Below the pieces are notes generated by a model. The model did not search any database, was not told the origin of the DNA, and saw only the letters and a list, made by a program, of their open reading frames with translations. Positions 1 through 7,930 of a DNA stretch of 18,289 nt are shown in pieces. Position 1 is the first letter of the stretch. Every line of letters starts with the position of its first letter. This stretch comes from DASZGI01 sp035938995 (GTDB lineage Bacteria > Actinomycetota > Actinomycetes > Streptomycetales > Catenulisporaceae). The DNA lies in the NCBI RefSeq assembly GCF_035938995.1, contig NZ_DASZGI010000133.1, positions 1 through 18,289 of the forward strand, given 5' to 3'. The translations under genes were made by a program, and so were the position numbers.

Positions 1-2151
1 GAGCGGGGTCGAGTTGTCGACCGACTCCACGTCCGTCCAGGTCGAGCCGTCCGCGGAGACCTGCACCGTGAACGTCGCCGCGTAGGCCTGCTCCCACAGG
101 ATGTAGACCGAATCGAAGCTCTGCGTTGAGCCCAGGTCCACTTGGATCCATTGGTTGTCCTGGTACGCCGAGGACCAGCGGGTGTTCGGGTTGCCGTCGA
201 CGGCGTTGCCCGGGCCGTCCGAGGCGTTGTCGACCGAGGAGGCCGTCGCTGTCCGGTTCAGCGCCAGGTCGGTCGAGGGGGCGCTGCTGTCGAAGACGGA
301 CAGCGTCCACAATGAGTCGCCCCAGCCGGTCGCTCGCGTGCCGCACTGGATGCGCACGTACCGCGCCTGCTGCCGCGCGAAGGCCACCGTCTGCGGGGCC
401 TGATCGTTGCTGAAGTTCAGCGGCGGCTTTCCGGGCGGGAGGATGACGATCGGCTCGTCGTAGGAGTAGCCGAACTCGCGAATGCCGAAGCGGTGGACGT
501 GACGGTCGCTCACGGCGCCGCCGACGCTCGCGGTGACCTCGAGGTCGTGCAGTGCCGGGTCGCCGTATCCGTTGGGCCACCAGAGCTTGGGCTGACGTAC
601 GGCGAGCGCGGGGTGGTCGGCGGGCGTGAAGGTGACCGTGGCGCTCTGGCCGGCTGGCACGCTCACGCTGCTGCTCACCGTGACCGCGTCGAAGGCCGCG
701 GTCACAGTGACCGTGCGGGTGACCGTGCCGGCGTTCGAGACGGGGATCTCGATGGTGACCTGCGCGACGGAGGTGTCCGGCAGGTTCGGCAGCTTCGTGG
801 TCACATGCGGATCGCCGATCACCGCGTCGCCGGTCGAGCGCAGCCGCACGTGGTTCCAGATGCCTGTGGCGCGGTCGCGCACCGCGGGCATCCAGTCCCA
901 GCCGGAGGCCGCGAGATAGGTCGGCGAGTCCAGGTATAGCTGCGCGGACTGGACGAAGGTGTCGCCGTTCGAGCTCTTGTCGCCCGGCGTTCCCGGGTGC
1001 GGCATCGGGCTGATCTGCACGGCCAGGGCGTGCTGCGCGGCCCCGGCCTTGAGCGCGCCGGTGATGTCGAAGGCGGCACGGGCGAACGGGTGTGTCAGGG
1101 TTCCGATGTTCGTGCCGTCGACCCAGGCCACCGCCTGGTGGTTGACGCCGTCGAACTCGATCCAGACGTGCCGCCCGGCGGAGGTGTCGAGGCCGCGCGG
1201 CAGGGTGAACGGGCGCCGGTACCACCAGCCGTGCCGGGACAGGGCCTCGGGCACCTCCAAGTTGTCGAAGCCGCGGACGGGGTCGGGCAGGTGGCCGCCG
1301 GCGACGAGGTCGGCCTGGACCGTGCCGGGCACCCTCGCGGGCAGCCAGGAGCCGGCGGGGGCCGCCGTCGTGGGCGCGGACAGGCTCGCGCCGGTCGCGC
1401 CGCTCGGGGCGAAGTCGTCGAGGGTGACGTTCCAGCCGGACTCCAGCGCAACGGTGCCGTCCGCGGCAATCGTGAGCGGCGGCGCAGGGGGCTGTGGCGT
1501 CGTGCCCCAGTCGGTCCAGCCGTGCACCGGCGGACGCTCGGTCGGGCAGGTGCCGTAGACCTGGAAGCCGTTGAGGCCGACGGGGTTCGCGTTCGAGCGC
1601 GCGGTCGAGGTCATCCGCACATAGCGGGCGGTGACCGGCTGGGCGAAGGGGATGTCCACTTCGCCGCCGGGGCCGGAAGCGGTCTGATAAACGCTCTGCC
1701 AGTTCTTGCCGTCCGCCGAGACGTCGAGGGTGAAGGAGGTCGCGGCGCTGGAGAGGATCTCGTCGCCGGTGGTGTTCGAGTAGTTCCCGTCGAAGGCCGG
1801 GTCGGACAGCTTCGCCTCGAACACGAGGGTCACGGCCTCGATTTCGCACGGCGCCTGGAGATCGACCGCGATCCACTGCGGGTCGCCCTGGGCGGCGCGC
1901 CAACCGGTGCCTCGGACCCCGACGAGGGAGAGCCGGTCGACCGCGAACTGCGCCGGGGTGGGCGCGTAGTCGGTGGAAGAGACGGTCACCGGACGGTAGA
2001 GCGCGAGTTCGCTCGTCCCGGCGGGCGCGCCGCCTGACCCGGTCGGCGCGGTACTGGCCGCGGCCTGCCCAGGCGGCAGCACCGCGTCCGCGGTGAAGCC
2101 CGCCAACAGGATTGCGCCGGTGGAGAGGAACGCACGTCGAGAAACGGTCAT
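1..2151 (-). CDS. Tat-exported family 2 glycoside hydrolase with discoidin domains (3' end missing)
   Basis: The reading frame is open for 717 codons from ATG 2151 to the left edge, so the protein is incomplete. A GAGGG ribosome site lies 5 bases upstream of the ATG. The N-terminus has a twin-arginine signal (SRRAFL, then a hydrophobic stretch ending in AAA around residue 30). A first F5/8 type C (discoidin) domain spans roughly residues 45-195. The GH2 sugar-binding jelly-roll (about 230-455) contains WWYRRPF, FDGVNHQAVAWVDG and WDWMP. A GH2 immunoglobulin-like domain follows (about 450-565) and ends in the family-type FGIREFGY. After it come a C-terminal half-discoidin (ARYVRI...GDSLW) and a further discoidin domain running into the edge. 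The catalytic TIM barrel with its two glutamates must lie outside the window, so the substrate cannot be read. Relatives include beta-mannosidase and exo-beta-glucosaminidase types. Likely role: extracellular glycan hydrolysis, sugar-regulated through the operator at 2174. Confidence 0.88.
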   Translation of the reverse strand, partial: MTVSRRAFLSTGAILLAGFTADAVLPPGQAAASTAPTGSGGAPAGTSELALYRPVTVSSTDYAPTPAQFAVDRLSLVGVRGTGWRAAQGDPQWIAVDLQAPCEIEAVTLVFEAKLSDPAFDGNYSNTTGDEILSSAATSFTLDVSADGKNWQSVYQTASGPGGEVDIPFAQPVTARYVRMTSTARSNANPVGLNGFQVYGTCPTERPPVHGWTDWGTTPQPPAPPLTIAADGTVALESGWNVTLDDFAPSGATGASLSAPTTAAPAGSWLPARVPGTVQADLVAGGHLPDPVRGFDNLEVPEALSRHGWWYRRPFTLPRGLDTSAGRHVWIEFDGVNHQAVAWVDGTNIGTLTHPFARAAFDITGALKAGAAQHALAVQISPMPHPGTPGDKSSNGDTFVQSAQLYLDSPTYLAASGWDWMPAVRDRATGIWNHVRLRSTGDAVIGDPHVTTKLPNLPDTSVAQVTIEIPVSNAGTVTRTVTVTAAFDAVTVSSSVSVPAGQSATVTFTPADHPALAVRQPKLWWPNGYGDPALHDLEVTASVGGAVSDRHVHRFGIREFGYSYDEPIVILPPGKPPLNFSNDQAPQTVAFARQQARYVRIQCGTRATGWGDSLWTLSVFDSSAPSTDLALNRTATASSVDNASDGPGNAVDGNPNTRWSSAYQDNQWIQVDLGSTQSFDSVYILWEQAYAATFTVQVSADGSTWTDVESVDNSTPL

Positions 2152-2173
2152 CGGAGCCCTCGGTTCTCGGGTA

Positions 2174-2187
2174 TGACAACGTTGTCA
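2174..2187. promoter_or_regulatory. LacI-family operator, perfect 14-base palindrome
   Basis: TGACAACGTTGTCA is a perfect inverted repeat with a central CG, the form typical of LacI-family sugar repressor sites in actinomycetes. It lies 22 bases upstream of the glycoside hydrolase start and downstream of the predicted promoter at 2203-2231, where a bound repressor would block elongation. The repressor is not encoded in this window. Palindrome seen directly; protein family inferred from site form and neighbour. Confidence 0.7.
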
Positions 2188-2202
2188 AAGGGGGTTGGGC
2201 GG

Positions 2203-2231
2203 ATCTTGTCGCGGCTCTATAGCCGTGTCAA
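2203..2231 (-). promoter_or_regulatory. Vegetative-type promoter of the glycoside hydrolase gene
   Basis: On the minus strand TTGACA (2231-2226) is followed by a 17-base spacer and CAAGAT (2208-2203). The -35 is perfect and the -10 acceptable for the housekeeping sigma factor. Predicted transcription start is near 2196, placing the LacI-type palindrome at roughly +9 to +22. The spacer contains a small CGGCT/AGCCG inverted repeat. Confidence 0.5.
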
Positions 2232-2467
2232 GGGCTGCCCGGCGCGCCGACGAATCGGCCAGCACGTACCCCGCCACCGAATCGCCCGCAGCCCGCGAAC
2301 GTGTCGGCTGACTCTATGTCCCGGGGCTCACAATCCGAGGGCCGGTTCATCGCAGACCGTACGGGGCGAGTCGGTTCGACCTACACTGGACCGTTGAACT
2401 GACGGCTCTCATCTGGGGCCTGACGATTGACGACGCGGTCTGTAGGTACACGGGGAGGGTCCGTCTG
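2232..2467. other. Divergent intergenic region before the toxin locus
   Basis: No gene is supported here. It must hold the promoter of the plus-strand toxin operon. The best -10-like hexamer is TACACT at 2382-2387, but no good -35 lies 16-18 bases upstream. The ribosome site of the next gene, GGAGG (2454-2458), lies 9 bases before its GTG. Confidence 0.4.
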
Positions 2468-3172
2468 GTGGCGATTGATGATCTGCCGATGCCGGTGGTG
2501 AACCTCCTGAACGTGATCGGCGTCGAGTGGCCTTACCTGAACGAGGACTCGCTGTACGAGTTCGGGCGGCTGGTGCGGGAGTTCGGTCAGTCGGTGCGCA
2601 CCACGCACGACGACGCGACGGCGACGATCCACGCGCTGGGATCGTCGTATCAGGGAGCCGCGTACACGCAGCTGCACAACCGGTGGACCGAGATGTCCGC
2701 CACGCACGTGACCGAACTGGTAGACGCGTGCGGCGTGGTAGCGGACGCATGTGACGCCGCCGCGGCGTATGTGGTGGGGCAGAAGGTCGTGGCGGTGGGC
2801 GAGTTGGTCGGGATGGCGGCGACGTTCTTCGCGGACCAGGCTGCTGCGGTGGCGACCGCCGGATTGGCCGAGGCAGCCGTGCCGGTGATCATCACCGCGG
2901 CGAAGAAGCTGGGCGAATCACTCATCCAGGATCTCGAGCAGTATCTGATCGGTCAGTTGGTAGAGGCCGCGATCAAGCCGTTGTTCGCAAAGGTGGAGCA
3001 GGCGATGCAGGGGTTGCAGTGGCAAGGCGGCGGCGGCGCGACGGTCGAGGCGGCATTCCAGGTGGACACGGCGCAGATGCTGGCGCACGCCGCGGCCATG
3101 CACGGGCACGCGGACAGGTTCGCCCAGCACGCGCGCACCTTCGCATCGCAGGCGGCAGTGATCAGCTTCTAG
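2468..3172 (+). CDS. CpnT-like/WXG100-type helical protein of a polymorphic toxin locus
   Basis: A 234-residue protein starting at GTG 2468, chosen because GGAGG lies 9 bases upstream; a later in-frame ATG (2489) has no comparable site. Residues 7-80 (VNLLNVIGVEWPYLNEDSL ... SSYQGAAYTQLHNRW) match my memory of the WXG100-like N-terminal domain of CpnT and related actinobacterial toxins, which targets substrates to type VII (ESX) secretion. The middle (about 85-185) is Ala-rich, helical and amphipathic. The C-terminal part (QVDTAQMLAHAAAMHGHADRF...) looks like a second helical WXG-like hairpin. No signal peptide is evident. In many relatives this domain is fused to the toxin; here it is a separate gene 75 bases upstream of the Rhs protein. 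Likely role: secretion partner or chaperone-like helper. Family assignment is by recall. Confidence 0.72.
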   Translation: MAIDDLPMPVVNLLNVIGVEWPYLNEDSLYEFGRLVREFGQSVRTTHDDATATIHALGSSYQGAAYTQLHNRWTEMSATHVTELVDACGVVADACDAAAAYVVGQKVVAVGELVGMAATFFADQAAAVATAGLAEAAVPVIITAAKKLGESLIQDLEQYLIGQLVEAAIKPLFAKVEQAMQGLQWQGGGGATVEAAFQVDTAQMLAHAAAMHGHADRFAQHARTFASQAAVISF

Positions 3173-3227
3173 CCTCCGCGACACGGCGGGCGGACGAATT
3201 CGATCTCGTCATTGAGGGGCGGCAGGC

Positions 3228-3287
3228 ATGCCGGGTGAGTTGCGGCGGTGGTCAAGGGCGCGGCGGACGACGTCACGAAGTCCTTGA
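3228..3287 (+). other. Short SD-led ORF overlapping the Rhs start in another frame
   Basis: ATG 3228 has a good ribosome site (GAGGGG, 3214-3219, 8 bases away). It reads MPGELRRWSR... for 19 codons and stops at TGA 3285, overlapping the start of the Rhs frame. The Rhs frame itself has an in-frame TGA at 3236 and only a poorly placed GTG at 3248. This is either a coupling leader, or a sign that one base is missing near 3240-3250 and the true Rhs start is this ATG. Confidence 0.4.
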
Positions 3288-6200
3288 GCGAGGACATGGG
3301 CCCGACCCTGGAAGGCTTTTCGCGGCAGACCGGCACGCTGCTTGAGGACTCGGCGAAGGCGTACGACGACTGCGAACAGTCGATTGCGAACAACATCCGC
3401 AACGTGCTGCCCGACGGCGAGGGCGACCTGAACCCCGGCGCGCTCGGCGAGGGCGGCAGTAGGGCGCCGGGCGTCGGCGAACCTGGGACCGGCGATCTGT
3501 CGGGCGCCCCATCCGACCCGGTCACGGACAGCGGGGTCGGTCCGTGCGGCAAGGCGGGCGAGCCCGTCGATGTGGTCGGCGGGCAGTACGTGACCGCGCG
3601 GGTGGATGTGTCCCTGCCCGGAGTGCTGCCGGTGGTGCTGCGACGCGCGTACGCGTCCGGGTACACCGGCGGGCGGCTGTTCGGGCACGGCTGGTCATCG
3701 ACCCTGGATATCCGGCTGCAGATTGACGCGGACGGGGTTCACCTCGCGGATGACGACTGTGCCATCCGCGACTACCCGTTGCCCGCCTACCCGGGGCAGA
3801 GCGTGCTGCCTGCCGCCGGTGCGCGGTGGCCGCTGACCTGGGACCGCGGGCGCGACGAGATCACCGTGAGCGACCCGCGGACCGAGTTGGCCTTCCACTT
3901 CACCAGCCTGGGATCAGTCCATGCCCGCGGCGCGCAAATCCGGCCGGTCACGGCAATCTCGGACCGCAACGGCAACCGGATCACATTCGTCCGCGATGAC
4001 GCGGGCACACCGATCGAGGTGCAGCACTCGGGCGGATACCGGATCGCGGTCGACACGGTCCACACCTCGGCCGGGGCGCGCGTGGAGGCGCTGCACTTAC
4101 TCGACGGATCGGGCGGCGGCCAGGGCTCGACACTGATCACTTACGGATATGACCCGCGCGGCCGCCTGGTGGAAATCACCGATTCCACCGCAGTGCCGTT
4201 CGTGTACGAATACGACGGCCACGACCGCATCACGGCGTGGATCGACCGAAGCGGCTACCGGTTCAGCTACGAGTACGACAGCGCCGGACGGGTCGTTCGT
4301 ACCAGGGGCGATGAGGGCTACCTCTCCGGCGATTTCGCGTACGACCCGGCCAACCGCGTCACCGTCTACGTCAACAGCCTGGGCGAGCGGACCGAGTACC
4401 ACTATGACGAACACGGCCACGTCGCCCGCGTGGTCGACCCTCTCGGTCACAACATCCTGACGGAGACCGACCGGTACGGCCGCGTCCTTTCCCGCAGCGA
4501 CCAGAACGGCGCCACGACCCGATTCGATCTGGACGAGGCCGGAGATATCGCGCGGATGGTCCGGCCTGACGGGAGCTCGACGAGCGCCCAGTACGACACG
4601 AGTCACCGGCCGACGCGCGTGACCCAGCCCGACGGCGGCGTATGGATCCTCGGCTACGACGAGCGCGGGAATCTCACGGATGCGACTGATCCGTGCGGCG
4701 TGACGACGCGCTACAGCTATTCCGACCGCGGCGCGCTGATAGGCGTCGTTGACGCCCTAGGCCAGGCGACACGGATCGAGACGAATCCCGCCGGCCTGCC
4801 GGTCTCGGTAACAGATCCTCTCGGTGCGCGGTGGACAGTTCAGCGCGATGCCTACGGGCGGGTAAGCGCGACCGTCGATCCGCTCGGTGGGACGGTGGCC
4901 ACGACGTACGACGGCGAAGGCCGCCCCATCGCGCGCACCCACCCGGATGGCGGAAGCGAAACCTGGGAATGGAACCCGGACGGCTCCCTGAACGCCCACA
5001 CAGACCAGGTCGGGCGCACTACGCGCTTCGAGGTCGGACCATTTAGACGAATCGTCGCCCGGATCGATGCGGACGGCGCCCGTCACACCTTCGTCCATGA
5101 CGCCGAGCTTCGCCTCCGCGAAGTGATCAATGCCCAGGGCCTTGCATGGCGGTACGCGCACGACGCCTGCGGGCGCCTGATCGGCGAACAGGATTTCAAC
5201 GGTCGCGAACTGTCATACGCGCGGGATCCCGCCGGGCGGATCGTTCGCCGGGTCAACGGTGCGGGGCAGACGATCGACCTCGTGCGTGACGTGCTCGGCA
5301 GGGTGATCGAACAGCGCACGAACGACGGCGCGGTGACGACGTTCGCGTTCGACGCCGCCGACAATCTGATCAACGCCAGCAATGACTCGGATGACCTGCA
5401 TATCGTCCGCGATGCGCTCGGCCGCGTTCTGTCGGAGGAGACCGGTGGTCAAGCCGTCATCTTCACGCGCGACGCCTTGGGGCGCACCGCGACACAAGCC
5501 ACGCCGTCCGGACGCATCGCCTCGTGGCAGTACGACCCAGCAGGGCGGGCAAGCATCCTGCAATCGGGTGAGCAGCAGATCAGCTTCGGGTACGACGCGG
5601 CCGGGCACGAAACTTTCCGATGGATCGGCGATGACACAGCCGTCACGAGCGTGTGGGACGTGGCGGGACGACTTGCCGCACGCACGCTTGTCGCGGTCGA
5701 AGGGCCGCAGCAGGCCCGCACCTCGCGCGTGCTTCAGGAGCGCTCGTGGACCTACCACGGCGACGGCACGCCCGAAACAGTCAGCGACGGTGTAGATGGC
5801 ACCCGCCGGATGGAGATCGATCCCACCGGCCGGGTATCCGCGGTCAACGCCTCGACGTGGACGGAGACATACGCGTACGACACATCGGGCAACCTGATCC
5901 AAGCCGCCGACACCAGGACGCCTGACGCCGACACCGCGGGAACACGCGAGGTCACCGGCACCCTTCTGCGCACCGCAGGCCGCACCAGCTACGAATACGA
6001 TGGGCAAGGCCGCCTGACCCGCAAGACGGTGCGCACCCTGTCTGGGGGACGCAAGACGTCGTCCTTCGACTACGACGCCTATGACCGGCTGATCGAGACC
6101 ACGACACCTGACGGCGCGCGGTGGCGATACCAGTACGATCCGCTGGGCCGACGCACCGCGAAGCGGCAACTTGGCCCCGACGGCGCCGTCGTGTCGCAGA

Positions 6201-7096
6201 CCACGTTCGCGTGGAGCGGGGCGAGGCTCGTCGAGGAGTCACGGGCGGGATCGTCGAAGCCGACGCTCGAGGTGACCACATGGGACTACGAGCCGGGATC
6301 ATGGCGGCCGATCGCTCAGGACCGCCGTACGTACTACGCCACCGCATCACAGGACGTGATCGACAGGCAGTTCCACGCCATCGTCACCGACCTGACCGGT
6401 ACGCCGACCGAGCTGGTCGACCCCGGCGGCACCGTGGCCTGGCGCCGGAGAGCGGGCTTGTGGGGCGAACTCATCGGGGACTCGGGGGAGGAAGCGGCGT
6501 ACTGCCCGTTGGGCTTCCCCGGCCAGTACCACGACGAAGAGACCGGGCTCGCATACAACTTCACCCGGTACTACGACCCCGGCACCGGGCGCTACACGAC
6601 ACCTGACCGCCTCGGTCTCGCGCCCTCACCAAACCAGCACACCTACGTCGCCAACCCGCAGCACGCGACAGACCCGCTGGGCCTTGCCGAACTCGGCCCG
6701 TTCCCCAATCGGATGGGCGGCTCGCTCAGTTCCGAGCTGGCCCTGGCCGAGCGCCTCGGCGTCGAGGTCTCGGTCCCGGGAACGCCCGCCTTCGACGAGG
6801 CGATCAACGCCGGAACAGTCAAGTGGGCGGTGCTCGACGACGGCAGCCTCGCCGTCATGCCCAAGTTCGTCGCGGGCCAGGAGATCTCGCACTCGGTCCT
6901 GTCCGGCGGAGCGCCGGTACTGGCCGCCGGCGAGGCGGACATCGCCGGCAGCGCAGCGGACGGGTACTTTGGGCTGGGCATCAACCGACACAGCGGCCAC
7001 TTCCAGCCGTCAGCAGACAGCTTGCAGACCGGCGTCGACAAATTCTCCGAAAAGGGAATCCCTTTCAGCCCCGACTCGATCGACTGCACGATATGA
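3248..7096 (+). CDS. Rhs/YD-repeat polymorphic toxin with variable C-terminal effector domain
   Basis: A 1282-residue protein. Residues 1-50 form a helical segment (MGPTLEGFSRQTGTLLEDSA), followed by a Gly/Pro-rich linker. A DUF6531-like pre-repeat domain starts near residue 105 (GEPVDVVGGQYVTARVDVSL ... HGWSSTLDI). YD/RHS repeats fill about 235-1080. The RHS core-associated domain contains RYYDPGTGRYTTPDRLGL (Y1108 onward) and ends at DPLGL, residues 1142-1146. In this superfamily the repeats build a shell enclosing the toxin, and the core motif marks the self-cleavage/variable junction. The remaining ~136 residues are the putative toxin: VKWAVLDDGSLAVMPKF, EISHSVLSGG (H1215), LAAGEADI and HSGHFQP (H1248, H1251). 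There is no signal peptide, consistent with type VII export via the WXG-type neighbour. GTG 3248 is the first start after an in-frame stop at 3236, but its ribosome site is weak; see the short ORF at 3228. The downstream gene overlaps by 4 bases. Rhs identity is certain; toxin activity is unassigned. Confidence 0.93.
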   Translation: MVKGAADDVTKSLSEDMGPTLEGFSRQTGTLLEDSAKAYDDCEQSIANNIRNVLPDGEGDLNPGALGEGGSRAPGVGEPGTGDLSGAPSDPVTDSGVGPCGKAGEPVDVVGGQYVTARVDVSLPGVLPVVLRRAYASGYTGGRLFGHGWSSTLDIRLQIDADGVHLADDDCAIRDYPLPAYPGQSVLPAAGARWPLTWDRGRDEITVSDPRTELAFHFTSLGSVHARGAQIRPVTAISDRNGNRITFVRDDAGTPIEVQHSGGYRIAVDTVHTSAGARVEALHLLDGSGGGQGSTLITYGYDPRGRLVEITDSTAVPFVYEYDGHDRITAWIDRSGYRFSYEYDSAGRVVRTRGDEGYLSGDFAYDPANRVTVYVNSLGERTEYHYDEHGHVARVVDPLGHNILTETDRYGRVLSRSDQNGATTRFDLDEAGDIARMVRPDGSSTSAQYDTSHRPTRVTQPDGGVWILGYDERGNLTDATDPCGVTTRYSYSDRGALIGVVDALGQATRIETNPAGLPVSVTDPLGARWTVQRDAYGRVSATVDPLGGTVATTYDGEGRPIARTHPDGGSETWEWNPDGSLNAHTDQVGRTTRFEVGPFRRIVARIDADGARHTFVHDAELRLREVINAQGLAWRYAHDACGRLIGEQDFNGRELSYARDPAGRIVRRVNGAGQTIDLVRDVLGRVIEQRTNDGAVTTFAFDAADNLINASNDSDDLHIVRDALGRVLSEETGGQAVIFTRDALGRTATQATPSGRIASWQYDPAGRASILQSGEQQISFGYDAAGHETFRWIGDDTAVTSVWDVAGRLAARTLVAVEGPQQARTSRVLQERSWTYHGDGTPETVSDGVDGTRRMEIDPTGRVSAVNASTWTETYAYDTSGNLIQAADTRTPDADTAGTREVTGTLLRTAGRTSYEYDGQGRLTRKTVRTLSGGRKTSSFDYDAYDRLIETTTPDGARWRYQYDPLGRRTAKRQLGPDGAVVSQTTFAWSGARLVEESRAGSSKPTLEVTTWDYEPGSWRPIAQDRRTYYATASQDVIDRQFHAIVTDLTGTPTELVDPGGTVAWRRRAGLWGELIGDSGEEAAYCPLGFPGQYHDEETGLAYNFTRYYDPGTGRYTTPDRLGLAPSPNQHTYVANPQHATDPLGLAELGPFPNRMGGSLSSELALAERLGVEVSVPGTPAFDEAINAGTVKWAVLDDGSLAVMPKFVAGQEISHSVLSGGAPVLAAGEADIAGSAADGYFGLGINRHSGHFQPSADSLQTGVDKFSEKGIPFSPDSIDCTI

Positions 7097-7644
7097 ACCC
7101 TGACCTCGAACAGCTGGCTGCCCTGGACCGGGACGCGCTGCGCGCGGCACTGTCGCGAGCGCTCACCGAGCACGCCATCCGCCCCACGGACTGGCGCGCC
7201 GTGGTCGAGCTGTACACCGCGAAGATCACCGAACAGTCCGAGCAGCAGCACAGCGGCGACGTTGGAGACGTCGGCGACGATCTCGCCCTCTACGAACGGC
7301 TCCTCGACGCGTCCGAACAGGCCGGCGTCCTGTCACCCCTCGAATGCGCGACACGCCGACTCAACCTCGCGTCAGTCCTGCTCACCCGGCTACCCGCCCG
7401 GCACGACGGCAGCCTGCTGGACCCGGACCACATCGTCGAACTGCTCCTCGGCGCACTGCCGATCACACCAGAGGCCGCAGCGTCGATCAGCGACTGGCGA
7501 ACACTCGACCGGACCGAGATCCTCCGTCTGCGCACCGCGAAGAACCTCCTCAAACCGGCACTGGCCGCCCTCGACGCCACGAATGGCGACACTCTCGACG
7601 AGCGCGTCAAGCCATGGGAAGCGGTACTCCCCCGGCTCCCGTGA
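7093..7644 (+). CDS. Candidate immunity protein of the Rhs toxin
   Basis: A 183-residue protein starting at ATG 7093, overlapping the Rhs stop as ATGA. That is the tight coupling expected for an immunity gene, so antitoxin accompanies each round of toxin synthesis. It has no signal peptide or membrane segment. It looks almost entirely alpha-helical and acidic, with repeat-like helices (LAALDRDALRAALSRALTEH; LALYERLLDASEQAGVLS; AKNLLKPALAALDA). A DVGDVGDD acidic patch lies around residues 56-63. I do not recognise the family. The role rests on position, size, charge and the cytoplasmic character expected of a toxin-binding protein. A helical, TPR-like adaptor is the main alternative. Confidence 0.72.
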   Translation: MNPDLEQLAALDRDALRAALSRALTEHAIRPTDWRAVVELYTAKITEQSEQQHSGDVGDVGDDLALYERLLDASEQAGVLSPLECATRRLNLASVLLTRLPARHDGSLLDPDHIVELLLGALPITPEAAASISDWRTLDRTEILRLRTAKNLLKPALAALDATNGDTLDERVKPWEAVLPRLP

Positions 7645-7668
7645 TGGCCGGACGCAGCGGTTGCTAGT

Positions 7669-7704
7669 CCCACGCCGGAGTAGAGCTCCCGAAGGTGGCG
7701 TGGG
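7669..7704 (+). terminator. Hairpin downstream of the toxin-immunity operon
   Basis: Perfect 8-base arms CCCACGCC (7669-7676) and GGCGTGGG (7697-7704) enclose 20 bases that contain an inner GGAG/CTCC pair. It begins 24 bases after the immunity stop and lies between two convergent operons (the sortase gene ends at 7931). No U-tract follows, as is common for actinomycete terminators. The rest of 7645-7930 shows no supported gene. Confidence 0.42.
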
Positions 7705-7930
7705 GCATGTTCAGCAGGCGTCGCGCCAGGTGCATCCGCGGGATGGCAGGCCGGGTGGCAGCGAGGCGCAGACCCCGGCTGCCAGCGGATATCCGCTCGT
7801 GCCTGTCGTCGTGTTCCCCGCGCCGGGGTACCGCTCGGAGCCGACGCACGTGTACTCGGAACTATGGACTCCTCCCAGGCCCATCGTCCTCAAGCACTCG
7901 GGTGTCCACGACGCCGGGCCAATTTCACCT

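Noticed and set aside
493..2037. Long plus-strand ORFs (for example 997-2037, 346 codons)
   Set aside because: They are antisense shadows of the glycoside hydrolase, which has a Tat signal, recognisable domains and a ribosome site on the minus strand.
3300..6680. YD repeats as DNA tandem repeats or CRISPR-like array
   Set aside because: They repeat at the protein level only; nucleotide sequence diverges and no constant direct repeat with spacers exists.
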